Assembly (NCBI RefSeq): GCF_030268685.1
Contig: NZ_BSRQ01000017.1
Location: forward strand, 1-64,000
Length of the DNA: 64,000 nt
From: Microtetraspora sp. NBRC 13810
Lineage (GTDB): Bacteria > Actinomycetota > Actinomycetes > Streptosporangiales > Streptosporangiaceae
Direction: 5' to 3'
Shown here: one piece after another, positions 57,059-64,000 of the stretch
Layout: each line of letters starts with the position of its first letter
Numbering within the stretch: the first letter of the stretch is position 1
Made by a program: the position numbers and the translations under genes
The notes under the pieces: generated by a model
What the model saw: only the letters and a program-made list of their open reading frames with translations
Told to the model about the DNA's origin: nothing
Databases searched by the model: none

Positions 57059-57157
57059 GCGGTTGCATCCGCGGTACGCGCCGCCGGGTGGTCACATGGG
57101 GGTAGGTGCCGTCGGGCGGCCGTGTGGGGGTACGTGCCGTCGGGCGGTTGCATCCGG
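57059..57157. promoter_or_regulatory. Repeated motifs between photolyase and MerR genes
   Basis: gcggttgcatccg occurs at 57059-57071 and 57145-57157. Between these, a 25-bp block with core gtgccgtcgggcgg recurs with a 28-bp period (57095-57119 and 57123-57147, 3 differences). They lie between divergent light-response genes and may be binding sites of the LitR-like regulator. Confidence 0.55.
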
Positions 57158-57216
57158 GATGTCGTCCGGCACGAAGGGAACGATGGCGGGCCAGGACGGT
57201 CGAGGGGGGGACGGCG

Positions 57217-58365
57217 ATGGGCGAGGGACCGTCGCGGAGCGGCGACGAGGGGCCGGGGTACGGCATCGGCGCGGTCTCGCGCACCCTCGGCGTGCCCGCG
57301 CCCACGCTGCGCACCTGGAACCTGCGCTACGGCATCGGCCCGAGCCGCCGCAGCCCCGGCGGCCACCGCCGCTACGACGCCGCCGACCTGCGCCGGCTGG
57401 CGGAGATGAACCGGCTGATCCGCTCCGGGGTCGCCCCGGCGGAAGCCGCCCGCGCGGCCCTCAGACTCGCCACCCCGTCCACCGCAGTCACCACCGGCCA
57501 GCCCGTCACCGGCCAGCCCGTCACGGGGCAGACCGCCATAGAACAGGCCGTCACAGGGCAGCCGACCACAGGGCGGCTCGCCCCAGGGCAGGCCGCCGCC
57601 GGGGTGGAGGGGGGCGTTCCGGCGGGGGCGCGGGTGCGGGCGGGGGAGGCCGATCTGTCGGCGGCGCGGCTGGCCAGGGCGGCGCTGGTGCTGGACGGGC
57701 GTACCGTGGCCGACGCGATGGCCCGGTCGCTGGAGCGGCACGGCGTCGTGCCGACCTGGGAGCGGCTGGTGCTGCCGGTGTTCGAGACGATCTGCCGCAG
57801 GCAGGCCGGGAGCGGGCGGCACATCGAGGCGGAGCACGTGTTCTCCGGCAGCGTCCTAGCGGCGCTGCACCAGTTCGGCGCAGCCGGGCCCTCGCCGGTG
57901 ACCTGGGGCGGGGGTCCACCGGTGGCCCGGGGCGGGGGATCGCCGGTGACCGAGGGCTGGGGTCCGGTGGCCGGGGCCGGGGCCGGGGCCGGGGCCGGGG
58001 GCGGGGGTTCGCCGGTGGGCGTGCTGCTGGCCTGTGCGCAGGATGAGTTGCACAGCCTGCCGGTGCACGCGCTGGCCGTCGCGCTGGAGTCCGAGTACGG
58101 CGTCGGGACGCTCGTGCTCGGCGCCCGCACGCCCTATCCCGCGCTGGCGGGGGCGATCCGCCGGGCCGGCCCCCGGGTCGTCTTCGTGTGGTCGCAGCAG
58201 GAGTGGACCGGCGACCCCGCGCCGCTGGCGGCCCTGCCCGCCCGCCGCCCGGCCGCCCAGGTCATCGCGGGCGGTCCCGGCTGGCCGGACGGCCTCCCGC
58301 CGGGCGTGCTCCGGGTCACCGGCTTCCGCGAGGCGATCTCCCAGGTCCTCGCCCATCTCGCCTGA
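57217..58365 (+). CDS. MerR-family regulator with B12-domain-like C-terminus (LitR-like)
   Basis: The 382-residue protein has an N-terminal MerR helix-turn-helix (YGIGAVSRTLGVPAPTLRTW, about residues 11-75), a Pro/Thr/Gly-Gln-repeat linker, and a helical domain like that of LitR/CarH (ETICRRQAGSGRHIEAEHVF). A Rossmann-like domain follows with DELHSLPVHALAVAL. In CarH a Trp precedes the conserved Glu-His; here that Trp position is Arg/Gln while Glu-His remains. A low-complexity Gly/Pro insert (about 230-268) separates the two domains. GGGGGG 6 nt upstream supports ATG 57217. Next to photolyase and an ECF sigma gene it is probably a light/B12 responsive repressor, but cobalamin binding is uncertain. 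Confidence 0.82.
   Translation: MGEGPSRSGDEGPGYGIGAVSRTLGVPAPTLRTWNLRYGIGPSRRSPGGHRRYDAADLRRLAEMNRLIRSGVAPAEAARAALRLATPSTAVTTGQPVTGQPVTGQTAIEQAVTGQPTTGRLAPGQAAAGVEGGVPAGARVRAGEADLSAARLARAALVLDGRTVADAMARSLERHGVVPTWERLVLPVFETICRRQAGSGRHIEAEHVFSGSVLAALHQFGAAGPSPVTWGGGPPVARGGGSPVTEGWGPVAGAGAGAGAGGGGSPVGVLLACAQDELHSLPVHALAVALESEYGVGTLVLGARTPYPALAGAIRRAGPRVVFVWSQQEWTGDPAPLAALPARRPAAQVIAGGPGWPDGLPPGVLRVTGFREAISQVLAHLA
57970..58007. repeat. GGGGCC hexamer tract within the MerR gene
   Basis: Four to five tandem copies of ggggcc, in frame, encode the Gly-Ala tract of the interdomain insert. It is a slippage-prone simple repeat. Confidence 0.75.
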
Positions 58366-58443
58366 CCGGTCCTTGGGGAGATCATTACCCTGCGTATCCG
58401 GTGAAGAGGTTTTGAGTAACTTACCAGGGGCATCCTGGCTGAC

Positions 58444-58968
58444 ATGGGGGACACTCTGGGGGCGCGTCTCGCCGTCGGCGAGCCCGAGGCGGTCAGCGAG
58501 TGTTACCGCGCGCACGTCGCGCTGGTGCGCGCTTACCTGCGCAGGTTCGTGCCCGCCCAGGAGGTGGACGACGTGACCCAGGTCGTCTTCGCCGAGGTGT
58601 GGCGTTCCCGGCACCGCTTCGACCCGGCGCGCAACCTGCCCGCCTGGCTGCTCGGCATCGCGCGCAAGCGGGCCGTCGACCACCTCCGGGCACGCCGGCC
58701 GCCGACGGTCCCGCTGGAGGCGGTCGCCGAGCGGGCGGGCGCCGACGGCAGGACCTACGGCCGGTGGCTCGCCGAGCGGGAGGAGATCCGCGCGGCGATG
58801 GACCGGCTGCCCCCCGCGCAACGCCAGGCGATCGAACTGGCCTACTACGGCGACCTGACCCAGCGCGAGATCGCCGAGCGGCTGCGGGTGCCGCTGGGCA
58901 CCATCAAGGCGCGCACGACCCGCGGCCTGCACCGGCTGTCCACCCTGCTCACCCCGGAAGGCGGCTGA
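58444..58968 (+). CDS. ECF sigma factor (LitS-like)
   Basis: The 174-residue sigma-70 family member has only regions 2 and 4. Region 2 contains VDDVTQVVFAEVWRSRHRFD and the -10 recognition RNLPAWLLGIARKRAVDHLR. Region 4 ends with YYGDLTQREIAERLRVPLGTIKARTTRGLHRL split over the helix-turn-helix. No anti-sigma gene is adjacent, as in the lit locus of Streptomyces, where LitS is controlled by LitR at transcription. It is 78 bp after the MerR gene and is followed within 2 bp by the DUF523 gene, so probably one operon. Confidence 0.92.
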   Translation: MGDTLGARLAVGEPEAVSECYRAHVALVRAYLRRFVPAQEVDDVTQVVFAEVWRSRHRFDPARNLPAWLLGIARKRAVDHLRARRPPTVPLEAVAERAGADGRTYGRWLAEREEIRAAMDRLPPAQRQAIELAYYGDLTQREIAERLRVPLGTIKARTTRGLHRLSTLLTPEGG

Positions 58969-58970
58969 TC

Positions 58971-59921
58971 ATGGAGTACGGCAGACCCCGGGTGGCCGTG
59001 TCGAGTTGCCTGCTCGGCGAGGCCGTACGGCACAACGGCGGGCACAGCAGGAACCGCTTCCTGACCGACGTCCTGGCCGGGTACGTGGACTGGGTGCCGT
59101 GCTGCCCGGAGATCTTGATCGGCCTCGGCGCCCCGCGCGAGACGCTGCACCTGGAGCGCGCACCCGGCGGCCCGCGGCTGGTGAGCAGGCGTACCCGCAG
59201 AGACCTCACCTCCGCGATGCGCACCGTGGCGGACGACCGCGCCGCCCGGCTCGACGCCGACGGTTACGTGTTCAAGGCCAAGAGCCCGAGCTGCGGCATC
59301 CACGGCATCCCGCTCTACGACGGCGGGACCCTGGTGGACCGGCGCAACCGCGGCCTGTTCGCCGGAACCGTCATCGACGCCCACCCGCTGCTGCCGATCG
59401 AGGACGAGGGCAGGCTGACCGACCCGGTGCTCAGGGAGGCGTTCGTCGAGCGGATCTTCGCGCACGCCCGGCTGCGCCGGCTCCTGGAGAGCGACTGGCG
59501 GCCCCGCGACCTGGTGGCGTTCCACGCCCGCCACAAGATGCAGATCCTGGCGCACGCCCCGGAGCGCTACTACGAGCTCGGCCGCCTGGTCGCCTCCGTC
59601 GGCACGCGGCCCAGGGCGGAGGTCGCCGCCGAGTACGCCGCCGCCTTCCGCGCGGCCCTGGCCGACCGGGCGTCCACCGGGCGCAACGTCAACGTGCTGC
59701 AACACTGCCTGGGCATGGTGAGCGAACGGCTGGACCCGGCCCGCCGCGCCGACCTCGTCGACGTCGTGCGCGCCTACCGGGAGCGGGAGGTGCCGCTCAG
59801 CGTGCCCGTCTCGCTGCTGCACCACCACGCCCGCGGCGAGGCGGCCGGCTACCTGGGGGAGCAGACCTACCTCTCCCCGTACCCGCGTGAGCTGGGCCTG
59901 CGCAACCACGTCCCGTGCTGA
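58971..59921 (+). CDS. DUF523/DUF1722 fusion protein
   Basis: The 316-residue protein has an N-terminal DUF523 domain (about 5-145) with Cys motifs VAVSSCLLGEAVRHNGGHSR, VPCCPE and SPSCGIHG, a likely metal or cluster site. A C-terminal DUF1722 domain (about 190-310) has DLVAFHARHKMQILAHAP and NVLQHCLGMVSERL. Fusions of these two domains occur with photolyase and LitR-type regulators in many bacteria and are thought to belong to UV/light stress. The ATG at 58971 has GGAAGG upstream and is 2 bp after the ECF gene stop. The molecular function is unknown. Confidence 0.9.
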   Translation: MEYGRPRVAVSSCLLGEAVRHNGGHSRNRFLTDVLAGYVDWVPCCPEILIGLGAPRETLHLERAPGGPRLVSRRTRRDLTSAMRTVADDRAARLDADGYVFKAKSPSCGIHGIPLYDGGTLVDRRNRGLFAGTVIDAHPLLPIEDEGRLTDPVLREAFVERIFAHARLRRLLESDWRPRDLVAFHARHKMQILAHAPERYYELGRLVASVGTRPRAEVAAEYAAAFRAALADRASTGRNVNVLQHCLGMVSERLDPARRADLVDVVRAYREREVPLSVPVSLLHHHARGEAAGYLGEQTYLSPYPRELGLRNHVPC

Positions 59922-59945
59922 CCGGCGCGGCGGAAGGGGAGACGG

Positions 59946-61418
59946 ATGACCCGGTGCCTGGTCACCGGGGCGACCGGCTACATAGGCGGCCGGCTCGTCC
60001 CGCAACTGCTCGACGCCGGACACGAGGTCCGCTGCATGGTCCGCTCCGCCGTACGGCTGCGCGACCAGCCCTGGGCGGGCCGGATCGAGGTCGCCGAGGC
60101 CGACGCGACCGATCCGGAGCGGACCCGCGCGGCGCTGGAGGGGACCGAGGTCGCTTACTACCTCATCCACGCCATGGGCGGTACGCGTGACTTCGCCGCC
60201 TCCGACCGGCGGGCGGCGGCCACCTTCGCCGCGGCCGCCGAGGCGGCCGGGGTGCGGCGGGTCGTCTACCTCGGCGGGCTGACCGCGGATCCGCGGCTGT
60301 CGCCGCACCTGCGCTCGCGCGCCGAGGTCGGCGACATCTTCCTCGGCTCGCGGGTGCCCGCGGTCGTCCTGCGCGCGGCGGTGATCATCGGCTCCGGGTC
60401 CGCGTCGTTCGAGATGCTGCGCTACCTCACCGAGCGGCTGCCGGTGATGACCACGCCGCGCTGGGTGCACAGCCGCACCCAGCCGATCGCCGTCCGCGAC
60501 GTGCTGCGCTACCTGGTCGCCTGGGCGGCCATCCCGGACCGGGTGAACCGCGGCTTCGACATCGGCGGCCCCGACGTGCTGACCTATGGGGACATGATGC
60601 ACGGCTACGCCGCGGCGGCCGGCCTGCCCAGGCGCCTGATCATCCCGGTGCCGCTGCTCACGCCCAACCTGTCCAGCCAGTGGGTCGGCCTGGTCACCCC
60701 GGTCCCGGCGGGCATCGCGCGGCCCCTGGTGGAGTCCCTGCGCAGCGAGGCCGTGTGCCGGGAGCACGACATCGCGGGATACGTCCCGGATCCGCCCGCG
60801 GGACTGACCTCCTTCCCGCGGGCCGTCTCCCTCGCCCTGCACAAGATCAAGGAGGCGGACGTCGCCACCCGCTGGTCCTCCGCCTCCACGCCGGGCGCGC
60901 CCAGCGACCCGATGCCCACCGACCCCGACTGGTCCGGCGGCAGCCTCTACGTAGACGACCGCCGCCGTCCGGTGGACGTCCGGCCGGAGGTGCTGTGGCG
61001 GGTGATCGAGGGCATCGGCGGCGAGGCGGGTTGGTACTCGCTGCCGGTCGCCTGGCGGATCCGCGGCCTCATGGACCGGATGGCCGGCGGGGTCGGGCTG
61101 CGCCGGGGCCGCCGCGACCCGAACCGGCTGCGGGTGGGCGACAGCGTCGACTTCTGGCGGGTCGAGGAGGTGGAGCCGGGTCGCCTGCTGCGGCTGCGCG
61201 CCGAGATGAGGCTCCCCGGCCTCGCCTGGCTGGAGCTGAGCCTCAGCCAGGCGCACGGCCGCACCGTCTACCGGCAGCGGGCGCTCTTCCACCCGCACGG
61301 CCTGCTCGGCCACCTCTACTGGTGGGCCATCTCGCCCTTCCACAACCTCATCTTCGGCCGCATGGCCCGCAACCTCACCGCGTCCGCCCGGCGGTTCCCG
61401 TTCCGGACCGGCGGCTAG
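59946..61418 (+). CDS. NAD(P)-binding (NmrA-like) protein with DUF2867 domain
   Basis: The 490-residue protein has an N-terminal atypical short-chain dehydrogenase/NmrA Rossmann domain (LVTGATGYIGGRL at residues 5-17, about 1-300) and a C-terminal DUF2867 domain (about 320-490, RQRALFHPHGLLGHLYWW at the end). Such fusions are frequent in photolyase/LitR clusters. The catalytic YxxxK is not evident, so it may be a binding or redox-sensing protein. It begins 24 bp after the DUF523/1722 gene with AAGGGGAG upstream and completes the light-response operon. Confidence 0.9.
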   Translation: MTRCLVTGATGYIGGRLVPQLLDAGHEVRCMVRSAVRLRDQPWAGRIEVAEADATDPERTRAALEGTEVAYYLIHAMGGTRDFAASDRRAAATFAAAAEAAGVRRVVYLGGLTADPRLSPHLRSRAEVGDIFLGSRVPAVVLRAAVIIGSGSASFEMLRYLTERLPVMTTPRWVHSRTQPIAVRDVLRYLVAWAAIPDRVNRGFDIGGPDVLTYGDMMHGYAAAAGLPRRLIIPVPLLTPNLSSQWVGLVTPVPAGIARPLVESLRSEAVCREHDIAGYVPDPPAGLTSFPRAVSLALHKIKEADVATRWSSASTPGAPSDPMPTDPDWSGGSLYVDDRRRPVDVRPEVLWRVIEGIGGEAGWYSLPVAWRIRGLMDRMAGGVGLRRGRRDPNRLRVGDSVDFWRVEEVEPGRLLRLRAEMRLPGLAWLELSLSQAHGRTVYRQRALFHPHGLLGHLYWWAISPFHNLIFGRMARNLTASARRFPFRTGG

Positions 61419-61553
61419 CGTCCCGTGGGTCGCGCCCGTCACGGGGGGGCCGCTCGCGCCTGGACGGTCCCCGTGCGCGCGCACATGGCCGGAGCGTACT
61501 GCCTTGATCACCTCGCCCGGCGATCGGAACCACCCGTGCCGGCACCCCGTCCG

Positions 61554-62291
61554 TCAGGCGTCGCCGAACACCTCCCAGACCTGGTTGAGCCGGCCGCTCA
61601 GCGGCGTGTAATCCACCTTGGCGAGCACGGGATACCTGACCCCCTTCAACGCCTTGGTGAAGTCGGCGGTGCCGCATCCCTTGCGGCCGAGGCCGTTCTG
61701 TCCCGCGTTGACGTGGTTGGCCAGCCAGCCGTCGCGGCAGGAACGGGTGACCCGGCTGAACGACAGGTCGAAGGTGTAGCCCAGTTTGACCGTCGTGCCG
61801 CCCTTGGTGAACAGCACCGCCCTGTCGTTCAGCCGCCTGATCGTGCCGAGGCCGGTCCGCGAACCGCTCGGCGCGGCGAGGAACTCCTGGATCCGGGTCC
61901 TGCCGTCCAGCGCGATCCGCACCGGCGCCGGGCCGAGCCCGAGCACGAAGGCCAGATCGCCGGAGGTGCACCGGGTGGTGCCGAGCCCCTTGGAGTCGAG
62001 CCGGACCACCCCCTCGGTCTCCTTCAGGCCGCAGGCGGCGGTGATCCGGCGGAACTCGGCCCCGGTGTAGCGGATCCGCCGCTCCTTGGCGCCGGGGATC
62101 ACCCGGAGGGTGTGCCGCCGCACGCCGGCCCGGCTGAGCGTGGCCTTGGCCGGCGTGATGCGCAGGGCGCCCGGCCCGTCGGCCCACGCGTAGCCGTACA
62201 GGACCTCGGTGCGCGCGGCGGCGGCGGGCGTGGCGGTCACGGCGGCTGCGCACAGGACGGCGAGCGCGGTGGCGGTGATCGAACGCGACAT
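61554..62291 (-). CDS. Secreted hypothetical protein
   Basis: The 245-residue protein has a signal peptide (about 1-26, AVLCAAAVTATPAAAARTE, cleavage after AAA). The mature part is beta-rich with a pair of Cys near CGLKETEG and RCTSGDL and another near SCRDGW and KGCGTAD, likely disulfides. I recognise no family. ATG 62291 is preceded by GGGGGG at a usable distance. It is isolated between the convergent DUF2867 gene and the P450 gene. Function is unknown. Confidence 0.75.
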   Translation of the reverse strand: MSRSITATALAVLCAAAVTATPAAAARTEVLYGYAWADGPGALRITPAKATLSRAGVRRHTLRVIPGAKERRIRYTGAEFRRITAACGLKETEGVVRLDSKGLGTTRCTSGDLAFVLGLGPAPVRIALDGRTRIQEFLAAPSGSRTGLGTIRRLNDRAVLFTKGGTTVKLGYTFDLSFSRVTRSCRDGWLANHVNAGQNGLGRKGCGTADFTKALKGVRYPVLAKVDYTPLSGRLNQVWEVFGDA

Positions 62292-62407
62292 GAAAGGAAT
62301 CCCCCCGGGTGTGGACCGTCTGTGGGTAAGACTCACCCACCGGCCCAGAAGTTCACGGCATCCACGCTCACACGAAGAGAAGGGGAGCCCTCACGGGCCA
62401 AGCCGTG

Positions 62408-63598
62408 TCACAGGTGGACGGGGAGGGTGGTGAGGCCGCGGACGATGGAGCCGGTCTGGGTCCAGGGGAGGTCGTGGTCGGTGGCGAGGCGGAGGGTGGG
62501 GAAGCGGGTGAGGAGGGTGCCGATGGCGATCTGGCCCTCGACCCGGGCCAGCGGGGCGCCCAGGCAGTAGTGGATGCCGTGCCCGAAGGCCAGGTGCCGG
62601 TTGTCCGGGCGGGTGATGTCGAGCGCGTCCGGTTCGTGGAACGCGCGCGGGTCGCGGTGCGCGGCGCCGAGTGAGACGTGCACCCACGAGCCCCGGGGGA
62701 TGACGGTGCCCGCGATCTCGACGTCCTGTACGGCGATGCGCTGGCTGGCCCGCTCCACCGGGGAGTCGAACCGCAGCAGCTCCTCGATCGCCGCCGGCAG
62801 CAGGTCGGGACGCTCCCTGAGCAGCCGCAGCTGGGCGGGGGCGCGCAGCAGGGCGTGCACGCCGTTGCCGATGAGGTTCACCGTGGTCTCGTGGCCGGCG
62901 ATCAGCAGCAGCAGGATGGCGTTGAGCAGTTCGGCGTCGGTGAGCAGGCTGTCTCCGTCGCGGGCCGCGACCAGGGCGCTGATCAGGTCGTCGCCGGGGG
63001 TCTCGCGGCGCTCGGCGAAGATCTCGCGCAGATAGGCGTTGAACGCGCGGGCGGTGTCCCGTCTGCGCTCGCGCTGCTCGGCGGACAGGTCCAGCGCGGT
63101 GAGGGTCGCGGTCCAGGCCCGGAAGTCGGCGCGGTCGCCGGCGGGCACCCCGAGCAGCTCGCAGATCACGATGATGGGCAGCGGGAAGGCGAAGGCGGTG
63201 ATGAGATCGACCTCCTCCCGCCCCGCCACGTCGTCGAGCAGCCCGTCGGCGACCTCCTGGATCCTCGGCCGCAGCGCCTCGATCCGGCGCGGGGTGAACG
63301 CCTTGGCGACCAGGCCGCGCAGCCGGGTGTGGTCGGGCGGGTCGACGCCCAGCAGCGTGCCGCCGAAGAACGCCTCGTAGGGGACGCGGACGCCGCTGTG
63401 GTCGGGGTTCTTGGACAGCCGCGGATCGTTCAGCGCGGCGCGCCCGTGCTCGTGGTCCACGATGAGGAAGGCGGGCACGCCGGGCGGGAAGTCGATCGGG
63501 TGGACGGCGCCCGCCTCCCGCAGCGCCGCATACTGCGCGTACGGGTCGGCGGCGAAGTCGGAGCCGAGCAGGAACGCGGCGGGCAGGCGCTCGGTCAT
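62408..63598 (-). CDS. Cytochrome P450
   Basis: The 396-residue soluble bacterial P450 has the oxygen-activation helix LLLIAGHETTVN, the K-helix EELLRF (Glu-x-x-Arg), and the heme-ligand loop FGHGIHYCLGAPLAR with the axial Cys. Length and style are those of actinobacterial CYP105/107-type enzymes that hydroxylate small molecules or secondary metabolites. Its ATG overlaps the stop of the upstream methyltransferase gene (ATGA), so the two are translationally coupled and probably act in one pathway. No redox partner is encoded within the window. Confidence 0.96.
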   Translation of the reverse strand: MTERLPAAFLLGSDFAADPYAQYAALREAGAVHPIDFPPGVPAFLIVDHEHGRAALNDPRLSKNPDHSGVRVPYEAFFGGTLLGVDPPDHTRLRGLVAKAFTPRRIEALRPRIQEVADGLLDDVAGREEVDLITAFAFPLPIIVICELLGVPAGDRADFRAWTATLTALDLSAEQRERRRDTARAFNAYLREIFAERRETPGDDLISALVAARDGDSLLTDAELLNAILLLLIAGHETTVNLIGNGVHALLRAPAQLRLLRERPDLLPAAIEELLRFDSPVERASQRIAVQDVEIAGTVIPRGSWVHVSLGAAHRDPRAFHEPDALDITRPDNRHLAFGHGIHYCLGAPLARVEGQIAIGTLLTRFPTLRLATDHDLPWTQTGSIVRGLTTLPVHL

Positions 63599-64000
63599 CA
63601 GCGCACCCTGCCCACGGCGGCGAGGAAGCCGGCCTTGTCGAAGTCGGGTTCCACGGGATCGTCCGGCGGGCGCCACGCCTCGACCGGTACGACGCCGGGT
63701 TCGAGCAGTTCCATGCCGTCGAGGAAGGCCGCCACCTGGCCGGGGGTGCGGGGCTTGATGTCACCGGCGGTCGTCTTGGCGTACGCGCCGCGGACCTGCG
63801 CCTCGACCTCCTCGCCGACCTTGCCCGCGTGGCCGTGCGAGATGGCGAGGTAGCTGCCGGGGACGAGTCCCTTGCGCAGGTCGGCGACGATCGAGGCGGC
63901 CTGTTCGTCGTCCGGGACGAAGTGCAGGATGGCCAGCAGCAAAACGGCCACCGGCCGGTCGAAGTCGATCTGCGCGCGGACCTCGGGGTGCCGCAGGATG
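63598..64000 (-). CDS. SAM-dependent methyltransferase (partial, DUF574 type)
   Basis: The reading frame runs off the right edge, so only the C-terminal ~133 residues are visible. LLLAILHFVPDDEQAASIVADL and SYLAISHGHAG are typical of the DUF574 / methyltransferase-19 group common in Streptomyces-like actinomycetes, and ending FLDGMELLEPGVVPVEAWRP is conserved there. The SAM-binding N-terminal part lies outside. Its stop overlaps the start of the P450 gene. A shared tailoring role with the P450 is inferred. Confidence 0.88.
   Translation of the reverse strand, partial: ILRHPEVRAQIDFDRPVAVLLLAILHFVPDDEQAASIVADLRKGLVPGSYLAISHGHAGKVGEEVEAQVRGAYAKTTAGDIKPRTPGQVAAFLDGMELLEPGVVPVEAWRPPDDPVEPDFDKAGFLAAVGRVR

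Overview
The window is about 70% G+C chromosomal DNA with strong third-position GC bias, frequent GTG starts, a few TTG starts and tightly coupled operons. This is typical of a filamentous actinomycete. The mix of Rhs/LamG surface proteins, an MHS-type symporter, chitinase, and a MerR/ECF/photolyase light cluster suggests Streptosporangiales (Nonomuraea/Streptosporangium-like), but that placement is inference.

Layout. 0-12.3 kb: two giant secreted proteins in one minus-strand unit, a beta-helix/DNRLRE/double-LamG protein followed by an Rhs-repeat protein with an unfamiliar C-terminal tip. 13-17.5 kb: an AraC-type regulator, a small HAD-like protein and two DUF6461-like proteins. The second of these lies in the remnant of an integrative element beside tRNA-Arg(UCU): a truncated tyrosine integrase, plus a partial tRNA copy sharing a 22-bp core with the intact gene. 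18-22.7 kb: a VOC protein, an MHS transporter, a serine hydrolase and a DUF6745 pair. 22.8-26.6 kb: a GntR regulator divergent from an MFS transporter, and an SDR divergent from a TetR regulator.

26.6-36.5 kb is a metabolic block. A seven-gene minus-strand operon encodes B12-dependent diol/glycerol dehydratase (order E-C-D), its two-part reactivase, an OsmC protein and a PduO-C/HbpS-like protein. A GAF-domain regulator and a divergent aldehyde dehydrogenase with a DUF779 protein follow. A 28-bp element matching at 22 positions lies upstream of both the dehydratase operon and the aldehyde dehydrogenase. This suggests one regulon: the diol is dehydrated to an aldehyde, which is then oxidised. 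No microcompartment shell genes are seen here.

36.8-42.9 kb holds the most striking locus: a 1742-residue caspase-like/STAND NTPase/WD40 protein (about 21 blades) whose stop overlaps the start of an alpha/beta hydrolase. It looks like a signal-activated conflict or defence module. 43-51.3 kb: LysR/prolyl-aminopeptidase pair, secreted M64 metallopeptidase, cation/proton antiporter, and a chitinase with two fibronectin domains identical in protein sequence. 51.3-55.8 kb: TetR regulator and a heterodimeric ABC exporter with one degenerate ATP site. 55.8-61.4 kb: photolyase, LitR-like MerR regulator, LitS-like ECF sigma factor, DUF523/DUF1722 protein and SDR/DUF2867 protein, a probable light-response cluster. 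61.5-64 kb: a secreted protein, a cytochrome P450 and a translationally coupled methyltransferase cut by the window edge.
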